Assembly (NCBI GenBank): GCA_965660675.1
Contig: CBFIAU010000008.1
Location: 62,001-126,000, forward strand
Direction: 5' to 3'
Source: UBA12202 sp002691725
Lineage (GTDB): Bacteria; Pseudomonadota; Alphaproteobacteria; Puniceispirillales; UBA1172
Length of the DNA stretch: 64,000 nt
Below, in pieces: positions 8,939 through 17,196 of the stretch (its first letter is position 1; the number at the start of each line of letters is the position of its first letter). A model generated the notes under the pieces. That model searched no databases. It was not told the DNA's origin and saw nothing but the letters and a program-made list of their open reading frames with translations. Position numbers and translations under genes: made by a program.

Positions 8939-10252
8939 TCAAGCATGTCCCATGGTCAGGATAACCGGCTCTGCCAATACGGTTGGCAATTCCGTCAGCT
9001 CAACAATAGCGGCAGTGATCGCTTGTGGCGGCACCTCATGCGTTGTCAGAATAACTGGCACATCACCATTCTCACCATCATCCGACCGCCCTGATTGCAA
9101 CAGACTTTCCACGGATATCGCGTGATCTTTCAATATTGTTGTTATATCTGCCAAAACGCCCGGACGATCATAGACTTTCAGGCGGATAAAATAACATTCC
9201 TCTTTTTGCGGCGCGGCCCGTTGTGGGGCAGCGGCAAGCTGAGATGCGGGAATACCAAAAAATGGCGTGATGCGGCTGGCGGCGAGATCAACAATATCAG
9301 CAAGCACTGCAGATGCGGTTGCCCCTGCCCCTGCCCCCGGGCCAATGGAGGTAATCGCCCCAATCGGCTCACCCGTGAAGGTGACAGCGTTAAGAGGGCC
9401 GTCAATTTTTGCCAATTGGCTGTCTAGTGGCAGGATAACCGGACGAACCCGCATCAGCACCTCACCATCCGTGTTCTTTTCCGCCTCCGCCAACAGCCTG
9501 ATCGTACAGCCAAGCTTTTGCGCATTATCCATATCCGTCATGGTGATGGCGCGAACACCTGTGACATCGACAGCACCTATTGATGGCGCTGTGCCAAAAC
9601 CTATCGCTCCTAGCAACGCCAGTTTATGCGCCGCATCTACCCCATCAATATCAAAACCAGGATCAGCCTCCGCATAGCCGAGCGCCTGTGCCTCAGCCAA
9701 GACATCATCAAAATCACGTCTCTGATGCTGCATCGTTGATAGAATATAATTGCAAGTGCCATTCAAAATGCCGGTGATACGAGTAATCTGATTTCCAGAC
9801 AGACTTTCTCGCAATGTTTTAAGAACAGGGATACCGCCAGCAACCGAGGCCTCAGCGGCCAGCATAACGCCTGCTTTTTCGGCTTTCTCAGCCAGCATAT
9901 AACCATGATGCGCAAGCAAGGCTTTATTGGCCGTGATGACATGCTTGCCATTGGCAATAGCCGCCTCGACTAAATCAAGCGCCACGCCGTCAGAGCCGCC
10001 AATTAATTCAACCACAACATCAACATTATCCATGCTCGCCAAAGCAAGCGGATTGTCACAGAACTGCATCCCTTGCATGGAAAAGCCGCGATCTTTATCG
10101 GCATCGCGGGCGGATACGGCTGTGATTGTTACCGCCATCCCTGCCTGGCGTTGAAAAGGAGCAGCGTTAGAGATGACTTGCCGTGCGACTTCTGCGCCAA
10201 CAGTACCAAGGCCTGCAATAGCAAGTTGTAAACCTGTTTTCATTAATTTCAT
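8939..10252 (-). CDS. hom: Homoserine dehydrogenase
   Basis: Reduces aspartate semialdehyde to homoserine, the branch point to threonine and methionine. 437 residues: N-terminal Rossmann domain with GLGTVG, central catalytic domain (ILNGTCNYIL, EADPGFDIDG), and a C-terminal ACT domain from about residue 350 (YDRPGVLADIT) for threonine feedback. The ATG at 10252 overlaps the upstream stop as ATGA; an in-frame ATG at 10243 is an alternative. Forms an operon with recJ. Confidence 0.96.
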   Translation of the reverse strand: MKLMKTGLQLAIAGLGTVGAEVARQVISNAAPFQRQAGMAVTITAVSARDADKDRGFSMQGMQFCDNPLALASMDNVDVVVELIGGSDGVALDLVEAAIANGKHVITANKALLAHHGYMLAEKAEKAGVMLAAEASVAGGIPVLKTLRESLSGNQITRITGILNGTCNYILSTMQHQRRDFDDVLAEAQALGYAEADPGFDIDGVDAAHKLALLGAIGFGTAPSIGAVDVTGVRAITMTDMDNAQKLGCTIRLLAEAEKNTDGEVLMRVRPVILPLDSQLAKIDGPLNAVTFTGEPIGAITSIGPGAGAGATASAVLADIVDLAASRITPFFGIPASQLAAAPQRAAPQKEECYFIRLKVYDRPGVLADITTILKDHAISVESLLQSGRSDDGENGDVPVILTTHEVPPQAITAAIVELTELPTVLAEPVILTMGHA

Positions 10253-10680
10253 GTCCTGTCTTTGGGGTGCCCATCTTTGGGGTGCCTGTTATAAAGATGT
10301 CTGTCTTTTGGATGATGAATACCATCATTGATCGCAACGCAGTTATAATCCGTCATCTTGATATGGTCAAAGCATGTTACGTTAACGCCAAATACCGATG
10401 GATCAATGCGCCGTCTGTGATGCGTATAAATACCGCATTTGCGGCAAAAATAATGTTCCGCCACTGCGGTATGGAATTGATAGAGCGACAACATATCGGC
10501 GCCTTTTTCAACCCTTAGATCATGTTCCAAAACGCCCGCAGAAGGTGCCCAGCGGCGACGGCAAAATGAACAATCACAGCGTCTGGCTGTGGTGAAATCC
10601 ATATCAGCAGGGACGGAAATCTGCACCGCGCCACAATGGCAAGAACCGATAAGTCGTTTGTCGCTATTCATAATGATCAT
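10249..10680 (-). CDS. GFA-fold (CENP-V/GFA family) zinc protein
   Basis: A 143-residue member of the GFA family, named after glutathione-dependent formaldehyde-activating enzyme; the substrates of most members are unknown. Zinc ligands are visible as SCHCG near residue 14, RCDCSFC near residue 34 and YFCRKCG near residue 80. The C-terminus holds a duplicated HPKD segment (HPKDGHPKDRT) made by a 15-base tandem duplication (about 10260-10286), beyond the conserved fold. Its TGA overlaps the hom ATG, so translation is probably coupled. A GAGGG Shine-Dalgarno precedes the start. A role with homoserine dehydrogenase is not implied. Confidence 0.85.
   Translation of the reverse strand: MIIMNSDKRLIGSCHCGAVQISVPADMDFTTARRCDCSFCRRRWAPSAGVLEHDLRVEKGADMLSLYQFHTAVAEHYFCRKCGIYTHHRRRIDPSVFGVNVTCFDHIKMTDYNCVAINDGIHHPKDRHLYNRHPKDGHPKDRT
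10260..10286. repeat. 15-base duplication at the end of the GFA gene
   Basis: ctttggggtgcc recurs 15 bases apart, giving the repeated HPKD tetrapeptide just before the GFA stop and the hom start. Confidence 0.85.
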
Positions 10681-10755
10681 ATTGCCCTCTTGAGCGCATT
10701 AACGCAACACGGCTGTTTGATATATCAGTCATTATGCTAGGGAAAATAGAGCGGA

Positions 10756-11301
10756 TTAGATTGGTGATTGATGTATTGGTGTGGTCAAGATTTTCTTATA
10801 GAACACGCGCTCATAGCCGTCTTGCCTCTCGCGCCGAGTTTCCACAAAACCAAGCCGCTTATACCAAGCCATGTTTGCGGTCATCCTGATATTGGTATAA
10901 AGCTGATAATGATCGGCAGCCTGACGCAGATAATCCTCCAGATGACGCATCAGCGCAGAGCCAAGACCTTGCCCTGACGCATCGGGGCTAACAGCAATAT
11001 TTTCAAGCCAATATCCTGACGGCTTTTTGATAATGATGGCGTAAGCTAATAGTGATGCCGCCTGATCAGAAATACGCTCGGCGACAAATACCGTATCTTG
11101 ATTGAGATGGGCAGCATAATCGGCCAGCATAGGGGCTGGCTTTTGCCCCATGACCGCAATGTATGGTGTGTAGGCGGCCTCCATGATGGCCTGAATAGCG
11201 GGCAAGTCGGTTGCTTTGGCGCGCCGAAAGCTTATCGCAGGCGCCTTGCTTTTGCCGTTGGCGTTAGTGTTGGCGTTTGGCGGAAGAAAAGATGCTGTCA
11301 T
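10756..11301 (-). CDS. GNAT-family N-acetyltransferase
   Basis: Acetyl-CoA-dependent acetyltransferase of unknown substrate, 181 residues. The GNAT core is clear: FRRAKATDLPAIQAIM at the start, ENIAVSPDASGQGLGSALM as the acetyl-CoA loop (Q/RxxGxG/A type), and AMAWYKRLGF-like TANMAWYKRLGFVE near the end. The first 20 residues are low-complexity with an NANTNAN stretch from a 12-base imperfect duplication (11257-11280). The ATG overlaps the stop of a small upstream ORF (11298-11411). Confidence 0.85.
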   Translation of the reverse strand: MTASFLPPNANTNANGKSKAPAISFRRAKATDLPAIQAIMEAAYTPYIAVMGQKPAPMLADYAAHLNQDTVFVAERISDQAASLLAYAIIIKKPSGYWLENIAVSPDASGQGLGSALMRHLEDYLRQAADHYQLYTNIRMTANMAWYKRLGFVETRRERQDGYERVFYKKILTTPIHQSPI

Positions 11302-11411
11302 AGCGCTATCTTATCGCAGATGACAGAAATCACAATCCTGGCTGGTCTTAACACCACGTCAAACGGATTGATGGTAAGGTCGGTGGTGTAATCCTCAAGC
11401 ACCATTAACAT
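11298..11411 (-). CDS. Possible 37-residue ORF coupled to the acetyltransferase
   Basis: ATG at 11411 opens a 37-codon frame beginning MLMVLEDYTT and ending with TGA overlapping the GNAT ATG at 11301. Nothing in it is recognised and no clear Shine-Dalgarno is visible. The stop/start overlap is the only argument for translation; it could be chance or the remnant of a longer gene, since the same frame stays open for about 19 codons further upstream. Confidence 0.2.
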   Translation of the reverse strand: MLMVLEDYTTDLTINPFDVVLRPARIVISVICDKIAL

Positions 11412-11540
11412 GATATCATCGGCCGTGCTGGTCTCTGCCCTGACCAAAAGACATAGCCAGCATCACCACAAGCAGCATCGCCACAAGCTCCAGCGCAAAT
11501 GCGGCAAGACCTCACAGCGTCTGCTACAATTCTGCTACGC
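11412..11540. other. Spacer between rpsI and the acetyltransferase
   Basis: The stretch between the rpsI terminator and the small ORF has no ORF with start and ribosome site, no tRNA and no strong promoter that I can see. A few short open segments on the minus strand may be gene remains. Confidence 0.4.
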
Positions 11541-11571
11541 AAATAAAGGGCTGCGAAATACGCAGCCCTTT
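11541..11571 (-). terminator. Rho-independent terminator of rplM-rpsI
   Basis: An 11-base perfect stem (11545-11555 with 11561-11571, core GGGCTGCG/CGCAGCCC) closes a five-base loop. On the minus strand it is followed by TTTATTTG. It lies 28 bases after the rpsI stop. Confidence 0.85.
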
Positions 11572-11598
11572 TGGAAATATATGATTTGTTGCAGGTGC

Positions 11599-12126
11599 TT
11601 AACGCTTTGAGAACTGGAAGCTCCGGCGAGCTTTGGCTCGGCCATATTTTTTCCGTTCAACAACACGGCTATCACGGGTCAGAAACCCGCCAGCCTTTAA
11701 GACCGGACGCAAGCTCGGCTCAAAGCGGATAAGCGCGTGGCTAATGCCATGACGAACCGCGCCAGCCTGCCCCGACAGACCGCCACCCTTAACCGTCGCA
11801 ATGACATCAAACTCACCTGTCCGTGCTGCCGTCTCAAAGGGTTGTGCCAACATCATCTGCAATACCGGACGCGCAAAATATTCGGTAATATCTTTGCCGT
11901 TAACATTGATCCGCCCAGTGCCGCGCTTTACCCAAACACGCGCCGAAGATTCTTTCCGGCGACCTGTCGCATAAGACCGGCCATGATCATCAATTTGAGG
12001 TTCGGCAACGACATTGCTGTCAGTCGCAGAGCTAGCGTCATTGTCTTTTAATGCTTCTAATGCGGCCATGCCCTCAGGCTGATTTGCTGGCGCGGAAGCG
12101 GTTTCAATCTGGTTTTCATCAGCCAT
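11599..12126 (-). CDS. rpsI: 30S ribosomal protein S9
   Basis: Small-subunit protein at the P-site region; the basic tail ending SFQFSKR reaches the decoding tRNA. 175 residues, with about 45 extra acidic N-terminal residues ahead of the conserved YATGRRKES, as in many alphaproteobacterial S9 proteins. Starts three bases after rplM and ends in front of a strong terminator. Confidence 0.98.
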   Translation of the reverse strand: MADENQIETASAPANQPEGMAALEALKDNDASSATDSNVVAEPQIDDHGRSYATGRRKESSARVWVKRGTGRINVNGKDITEYFARPVLQMMLAQPFETAARTGEFDVIATVKGGGLSGQAGAVRHGISHALIRFEPSLRPVLKAGGFLTRDSRVVERKKYGRAKARRSFQFSKR

Positions 12127-12129
12127 GGT

Positions 12130-12600
12130 TTATCTCGCTGTGTTTTTAGGGTTCATTGCTGCAACATCCAGCTTTTGCGGCTGTTGCGCTTCGTGGGGGT
12201 GCTGATCACCGGCATAGACATGAAGATGCTTCATACAGCAGCGACCAAGTGGCCCACGTGGGATCATTCGCTCAACGGCTTTGGTGATTACACGCTCAGG
12301 AAAACGGCCATCAAGCACCTTATCAGCTGTCCGCGATTTGATACCGCCGGGATAGCCTGTGTGCCAGTAATAGGTTTTCTGCGTCCGTTTATTGCCTTTC
12401 AGCAGAATTTTTTCTGCATTAACAACAATCACATTATCACCGCAATCCATATTTGGTGTATAGCTAGGCTTATGCTTGCCGCGCAGACGAGTGGCAATGA
12501 GAGACGCTAGACGCCCCAATACCAAGCCTTCTGCATCAACCACGCACCAGCCCTTCTGAATATCGGCGGGTGACGCCGAGAAGGTTTTGAATTTAGACAT
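12130..12600 (-). CDS. rplM: 50S ribosomal protein L13
   Basis: Early-assembly large-subunit protein, 156 residues, with the signature stretch GDNVIVVNAEKI and PKGPLGR-like PRGPLGR. First gene of the rplM-rpsI operon. An AAAGG Shine-Dalgarno lies about ten bases before the ATG, and a consensus-like promoter lies 34 bases upstream. Confidence 0.98.
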   Translation of the reverse strand: MSKFKTFSASPADIQKGWCVVDAEGLVLGRLASLIATRLRGKHKPSYTPNMDCGDNVIVVNAEKILLKGNKRTQKTYYWHTGYPGGIKSRTADKVLDGRFPERVITKAVERMIPRGPLGRCCMKHLHVYAGDQHPHEAQQPQKLDVAAMNPKNTAR

Positions 12601-12633
12601 GTTGTATCAACCTTTTGTGTTAAACTGTTGCGG

Positions 12634-12662
12634 TTTATAGTCATGTTATCAGGCGCTGTCAA
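12634..12662 (-). promoter_or_regulatory. Promoter of rplM-rpsI
   Basis: Minus-strand TTGACA (12662-12657), a 17-base spacer and TATAAA (12639-12634) form a near-consensus sigma70 promoter with a short leader before rplM. Confidence 0.7.
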
Positions 12663-12887
12663 CGCCTAAAAATGTGTGATTATAATTATTAATGATATTT
12701 TTCAACAGCTTATATATGCGGTTATATTTTACCACATGAAAACTGAATGGCATTTACAGCTATCACAAGAAACGGTCATTGAACTATGATGTGGAATCAG
12801 GCTAAACATAGCTAATGAAGCATGACTAACCCGCAAATATAACAACGTAAAAAGGCAACCCAAATAGGCAGCAAGCAAAGGTCTGAT
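12663..12887. other. AT-rich divergent region upstream of trpG
   Basis: This non-coding stretch lies between the rplM promoter and trpG. A weak plus-strand promoter could be TTGAAC (12779-12784) with TAAACA near 12803. I see no trpE, no tRNA and no convincing attenuator. A nine-codon ORF with one Trp codon starts at 12786 but has no ribosome site. Confidence 0.5.
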
Positions 12888-13547
12888 ATGATAATATTAA
12901 TCGACAATTATGATAGTTTCACATGGAATTTGTGGCACTTTTTGTCTGACCTTGGGGCTGAGGTCAAAACATATCGCAATGATGAATTGACCGTTGCTGA
13001 GGTTGTTGCCATGGCGCCTGCTGGCATTGTTCTGTCGCCGGGGCCTGCCATTCCTGATCGCGCTGGCATATGCGTTGAGCTGATCCAGGCTGTTAGCGGC
13101 AATATCCCCCTGCTTGGCGTCTGTCTTGGGCATCAGGCCATTGGTGCTGCTTTTGGCGGCAACATCACCCGAATTGATCCGCCTGTGCATGGCAAATTAT
13201 CCTATGTGACTCATAACGGGCAGAGCATTTTTAGCGGGTGTGACGCGCGTTTTGCCGTATCCCGCTATCATTCGCTGATTGTCGATCATGAAAGCCTGCC
13301 TGATTGTCTTGAAGTGATATCCAGCACCGATGCTGGTATCATTATGGGCGTTCAGCATAAAACCCATCCGACCTTTGGAGTGCAATTTCATCCAGAATCA
13401 ATTGCGTCAGAAAATGGCTACCGTATCCTTGCTAATTTTCTGCAAATGACAGGCCATGTGCAAGCAACGAGCAATGATCATATCAACACCCTTGAAGAAC
13501 AATTACTGCATCTATCAAAAACCCATCCGGAACATATCCATGACTGA
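12888..13547 (+). CDS. trpG: Anthranilate synthase glutaminase component
   Basis: Class I glutamine amidotransferase that supplies ammonia to TrpE for anthranilate synthesis. 219 residues with the triad Cys79 (GVCLGHQ), His167 and Glu169 (QFHPES). It could also serve aminodeoxychorismate synthase (PabA), as these subunits are often shared. A short extra C-terminal tail rich in His/Leu follows the domain. First gene of trpG-trpD-trpC-moaC-moeA; trpE is not upstream and is not elsewhere in the window. The last eight bases overlap the trpD start. Confidence 0.94.
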   Translation: MIILIDNYDSFTWNLWHFLSDLGAEVKTYRNDELTVAEVVAMAPAGIVLSPGPAIPDRAGICVELIQAVSGNIPLLGVCLGHQAIGAAFGGNITRIDPPVHGKLSYVTHNGQSIFSGCDARFAVSRYHSLIVDHESLPDCLEVISSTDAGIIMGVQHKTHPTFGVQFHPESIASENGYRILANFLQMTGHVQATSNDHINTLEEQLLHLSKTHPEHIHD

Positions 13548-14565
13548 AGCACCATCCCTGAAAACGCTATTGGGCAAACTTGTCCGTCACCGATTAACCG
13601 AAGATGAGATGCGGCAGTGTTTTTCCATTATGCTAAATGGTGAGGCTAGCCCTGAGCAAATCGCCAGCTTTATTAGCGCATTGGCAACACGAGGTGAGAC
13701 CGCAGAAGATGTGATTATTGGCGTCACAACATTAATGGGTCACGCCACCACGATTGCGGCGCCTGATCATGCGATGGATATTGTTGGCACAGGCGGCGAT
13801 GGGATTGGCACCTGGAATATTTCCACCGCCGCGACATTTGTTGTTGCCGGCGCAGGATACCCTGTCGCCAAGCATGGCAATGTTGCCGTATCATCAAAAA
13901 GCGGCGCGGCTGAGGTATTATCCCGGCTTGGCATAAAACTCGATGCAGATATGGCGCATGTGCAAGCCGCCTTAAACGATATCGGCGTCTGTTTTTTAAT
14001 GGCGCCAAGGCATCATGCGGTAATGCGTCATGTCGGCCCTGTTCGGGCGGCTCTTGGTTTTCGGTCAATATTCAATATGATCGGGCCATTGTCTAATCCG
14101 GCCAGGGTTAATCGCTTCATGCTTGGCGTTTTTTCAAAAGATTTGCTCGAACCTTATGCTAATGCCATGCTTGGGCTTGGGGTGACGCATGGGCTGGTTG
14201 TCCATGGCGCAGACGGCTTGGATGAGATCACAACAACTGGTGAGACTCATGCGATGCAGCTTCGTGATGGGATGATCACGCCAATGACCTTGCATCCTTC
14301 TGATATTGGTTTGCCAGTTGCTAAATTGGCTGATCTCATCGGCGGCACGCCTGAGCAAAATGCTGCTGCCATGCGTGCCATATTTGATGGTGAGAAAAAT
14401 GCCTATCGAGATATCGTCATTTTCAATGCGGCGGCGGCGATGTTCGGAGCTGGTCATGTGGGCAGTCTTATCGAAGCGAAAGATATCGCCATTGAAGCGA
14501 TTGATAGCAAAGCCGCATTAACCAAGCTGGAACAGCTGGCCGCCATGACCAATCAGGATAGCTAA
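13540..14565 (+). CDS. trpD: Anthranilate phosphoribosyltransferase
   Basis: Joins anthranilate to phosphoribosyl pyrophosphate, the second tryptophan step. 341 residues with GTGGDG (PRPP-binding), KHGN and SSKSGAAEVLSRLG. The start is the ATG overlapping the trpG stop (ATGACTGA); an upstream in-frame ATG at 13456 lies within trpG and would add 28 unrelated residues. Coupled translation with trpG is likely. Confidence 0.96.
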   Translation: MTEAPSLKTLLGKLVRHRLTEDEMRQCFSIMLNGEASPEQIASFISALATRGETAEDVIIGVTTLMGHATTIAAPDHAMDIVGTGGDGIGTWNISTAATFVVAGAGYPVAKHGNVAVSSKSGAAEVLSRLGIKLDADMAHVQAALNDIGVCFLMAPRHHAVMRHVGPVRAALGFRSIFNMIGPLSNPARVNRFMLGVFSKDLLEPYANAMLGLGVTHGLVVHGADGLDEITTTGETHAMQLRDGMITPMTLHPSDIGLPVAKLADLIGGTPEQNAAAMRAIFDGEKNAYRDIVIFNAAAAMFGAGHVGSLIEAKDIAIEAIDSKAALTKLEQLAAMTNQDS

Positions 14566-14567
14566 TT

Positions 14568-15386
14568 ATGAGCGATGTACTCAAGCAAATCATCAGCGAC
14601 AAAAAAACCGAAATAGCCGCGCTCAAAGCGGCGCCGGAAAGCAAATCTTTCGCGGCAAAAGCGGCGGATATGCCGCCACCTCGCGGCTTCACCCAGGCTT
14701 TGCGTAAATCATCTGCCCAGGGCTATGGTCTGATCGCTGAGTTCAAACGCGCGTCACCATCTCGCGGCATTATTAATGCTGATGCTGATCCTGCTAATAT
14801 CGCCCAATCTTATGAGGCTGGCGGTGCTACATGCCTATCCGTGCTGACCGATCAAAAATACTTTCACGGCCATATTGATGATATGATTGCCGCGAAATCA
14901 GCAACGCTGATGCCTGTTCTGCGTAAAGATTTTATGATTGATCCTATCCAAATCATTGAAGCGCGGGCCTGTGGGGCGGACTGTATTCTATTAATCCTGT
15001 CTGCCCTGTCTGATAGCCATGCCGCCGAATTAGAGGCTTGCGCCATAGAATATGGGCTGGATGTATTAATCGAAACCCATGATGGCGAAGAAATTGAGCG
15101 TGCGCTCAAGCTCAAGTCACCAATGATTGGCATTAATAATAGAAACTTGCGGACAATGGTAACCGACTTCTCAACAGGCACTGAGCTGATGACAATGATC
15201 CCTGATGATCGGATCGCTATTGCCGAAAGTGGGCTTCGGTCTAATGATGATCTGTCGCGGATGGCAAGAGCAGGGGCAAGATGCTTCCTCATGGGTGAGT
15301 TTTTAATGGAACAAGACGATATTGCCACCACCGTTAGCGGGCTTTTATCTTATCCTCTGCCCCCCAACTGGAAAGACACACTATGA
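14568..15386 (+). CDS. trpC: Indole-3-glycerol phosphate synthase
   Basis: Ring closure of the carboxyphenylamino-deoxyribulose phosphate intermediate in tryptophan synthesis. A 272-residue TIM barrel with IAEFKRASPSRG (catalytic lysine), VLTDQKYFHG, VLRKDFMID, GINNRNL and IAESG in the expected order. Starts two bases after trpD, and its TGA overlaps the moaC ATG. Confidence 0.97.
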   Translation: MSDVLKQIISDKKTEIAALKAAPESKSFAAKAADMPPPRGFTQALRKSSAQGYGLIAEFKRASPSRGIINADADPANIAQSYEAGGATCLSVLTDQKYFHGHIDDMIAAKSATLMPVLRKDFMIDPIQIIEARACGADCILLILSALSDSHAAELEACAIEYGLDVLIETHDGEEIERALKLKSPMIGINNRNLRTMVTDFSTGTELMTMIPDDRIAIAESGLRSNDDLSRMARAGARCFLMGEFLMEQDDIATTVSGLLSYPLPPNWKDTL

Positions 15387-15856
15387 GCCGGTTAACCCAT
15401 TTTGACAATAATGGTCAGCCGCATATGGTTGATGTCAGTGATAAGCCAGCGACTAGCCGCGTTGCCTCGGCTGAGGGATATATCACTATGGCGCCTGATA
15501 CGCTACAGCTCATCCGTGATAAAGGCCATAAGAAAGGTGATGTGCTGAGCATAGCGCAGCTTGCTGGTATCATGGCGGCCAAGAAAACTGATGCGCTTAT
15601 TCCGCTTTGTCATCCTTTGCCGTTAAGTCATGTTTCGGTTGAGCTAAGCCTTGAGAATACCCGCGTCCATATCACATCTGAATGTCGCCTGACTGGGCAA
15701 ACAGGGGTTGAGATGGAGGCATTAACCGCCGTTTCTGTCGCCGCCTTAACCGTCTATGACATGGTCAAAGCTGTTGATAAATCCATGACCATTGGCGGCA
15801 TCAGATTGCTTGAAAAGTCAGGTGGTCGATCAGGGCATTTTAAGGCCGATGAATAA
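15383..15856 (+). CDS. moaC: Cyclic pyranopterin monophosphate synthase
   Basis: Second enzyme of molybdenum cofactor synthesis. 157 residues, with the conserved KGDVLSIAQLAGIMAAKKT, LCHPLPL, EVEALTAV-like EMEALTAVSVAALTVYDM and the C-terminal KSGGRSGHF. Overlaps trpC by four bases and moeA by eight, so it sits inside the trp operon, a usual alphaproteobacterial arrangement. Confidence 0.97.
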   Translation: MSRLTHFDNNGQPHMVDVSDKPATSRVASAEGYITMAPDTLQLIRDKGHKKGDVLSIAQLAGIMAAKKTDALIPLCHPLPLSHVSVELSLENTRVHITSECRLTGQTGVEMEALTAVSVAALTVYDMVKAVDKSMTIGGIRLLEKSGGRSGHFKADE

Positions 15857-17099
15857 GCCGCTTATTCCTGTCATTGAGGCTATCAGCCAAATTGCTGAGG
15901 CTATGTCATTAACCGCAACTGAACCTGTTCGTCTGGCGGATGCTAATGGCCGCATATTGGCAAAAGACACCTTTGCCATTCTCAATAATCCACCAGCCGA
16001 TCAATCCGCGATGGATGGATTTGCTGTTTGCGGCGATGATCTTAATAGCATACCCATAAAGCTCCACCTGATCGGGGAAAGCGCCGCAGGGGCGCCATGG
16101 CCGCATAAGCTGGCACAAGGCACGGCTATCCGCATCTCGACCGGGGCAAATCTGCCAGAGGGCGCGGATAGTATCATTATCCAGGAAAATACGCGGCTTA
16201 TCCCTGATCATGATAATGCCGACTATGTTGACATCCTGGAGGCGGTGGAACGCGGTAAGTTTATCCGCCGTAAAGGGCAAGATTTTAGCACAGATGATCT
16301 GCTGATCGGTGCTGGCACGACACTCGATGGACGGATGATCGGATTACTGGCCGCTGGCGGGCATGAGACGCTGATCGTGCGCCGAAAGCCTGTCATTGTC
16401 ATTGCGTCCACAGGCAGTGAGTTAGTTGAGCCGGGGCAACAATCCTATGACACTCTTAATCCAGCGCAGATCATTTCCAGCAACACTATCATGATTGCCC
16501 ATATGGTTAGTGATATGGGGGCAAGCGCGGTGACTCTGCCGCCCATTGCTGATCAGGATGGCGCGCTTGACCTAGCGCTGGCGCAGATATCAGGGGCGGA
16601 TTTATTGGTCCTTACCGGTGGGGCATCTGTTGGCAAGCATGATCTGGTATCGGCAAAAATGAAAGGTAAAGATAGCCTGACCTTTTGGCGGATTGCTATG
16701 CGTCCGGGAAAACCAATGATTTTTGGCCAGATTGAAACCGCATCAGGTCTGACACCATTCCTTGGCTTGCCGGGTAATCCTGTATCATCTGGCGTTTGTA
16801 CGCTGATCTTTGTTCGTGCCGCGATTAATGCCATGCTTGGTCGGGTGAGTGCTGTAACGCCGCGTAAAGCCGTGCTGGCAACAGCTATCCCTGAAAATGA
16901 TGAACGCGAAGAATATATGCGCGGCACGGTCAGCCATGACAGCAAGCTTGGCCAAGACATATTTACCCCCTTAATATCGCAAGATAGCGGCAAATTAATG
17001 GATTTTGCGCATGCTAATGCGCTGATGATCAGACCTGCTCATAGTGCCGAAATGGCTGAGGGAACGCTGGTCGATGTTATTATCCTCAATCACGATTAA
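15849..17099 (+). CDS. moeA: Molybdopterin molybdenumtransferase
   Basis: Inserts molybdate into adenylylated molybdopterin. 416 residues with DQSAMDGFAV, GANLPEGAD (ISTGANLP), TGGASVGKHD and GLPGNPVSS. The start is the ATG overlapping the moaC stop; an upstream in-frame start within moaC is rejected. The last codons and the bases after the stop lie in a 13-base direct duplication (17089-17114). Confidence 0.96.
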   Translation: MNKPLIPVIEAISQIAEAMSLTATEPVRLADANGRILAKDTFAILNNPPADQSAMDGFAVCGDDLNSIPIKLHLIGESAAGAPWPHKLAQGTAIRISTGANLPEGADSIIIQENTRLIPDHDNADYVDILEAVERGKFIRRKGQDFSTDDLLIGAGTTLDGRMIGLLAAGGHETLIVRRKPVIVIASTGSELVEPGQQSYDTLNPAQIISSNTIMIAHMVSDMGASAVTLPPIADQDGALDLALAQISGADLLVLTGGASVGKHDLVSAKMKGKDSLTFWRIAMRPGKPMIFGQIETASGLTPFLGLPGNPVSSGVCTLIFVRAAINAMLGRVSAVTPRKAVLATAIPENDEREEYMRGTVSHDSKLGQDIFTPLISQDSGKLMDFAHANALMIRPAHSAEMAEGTLVDVIILNHD

Positions 17100-17114
17100 T
17101 CATCACGATTAATC
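17089..17114. repeat. 13-base direct duplication at the moeA stop
   Basis: atcacgattaatc is repeated back-to-back (17089-17101, 17102-17114) across the end of moeA, just upstream of the lexA promoter. Confidence 0.9.
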
Positions 17115-17134
17115 ATGAACTCAAATCATATGCC

Positions 17135-17164
17135 TTGACATCATGTACAAAACATGAACAAATA
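17135..17164 (+). promoter_or_regulatory. lexA promoter with candidate LexA box
   Basis: TTGACA (17135-17140) is a consensus -35 element; the -10 near 17158 is poor. GTAC-N7-GAAC at 17145-17159 differs by one base from the alphaproteobacterial LexA box GAAC-N7-GAAC (GTTC-N7-GTTC on the other strand). It lies in the promoter spacer, where a repressor would block RNA polymerase, consistent with autoregulation. Confidence 0.55.
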
Positions 17165-17196
17165 GAGATCATAAAGGTATCATATGGGAGCATATT

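Noticed and set aside
12786..12815. Nine-codon ORF with one Trp codon upstream of trpG, as a trp leader peptide
   Set aside because: Only one Trp codon, no ribosome site and no terminator/antiterminator pair.
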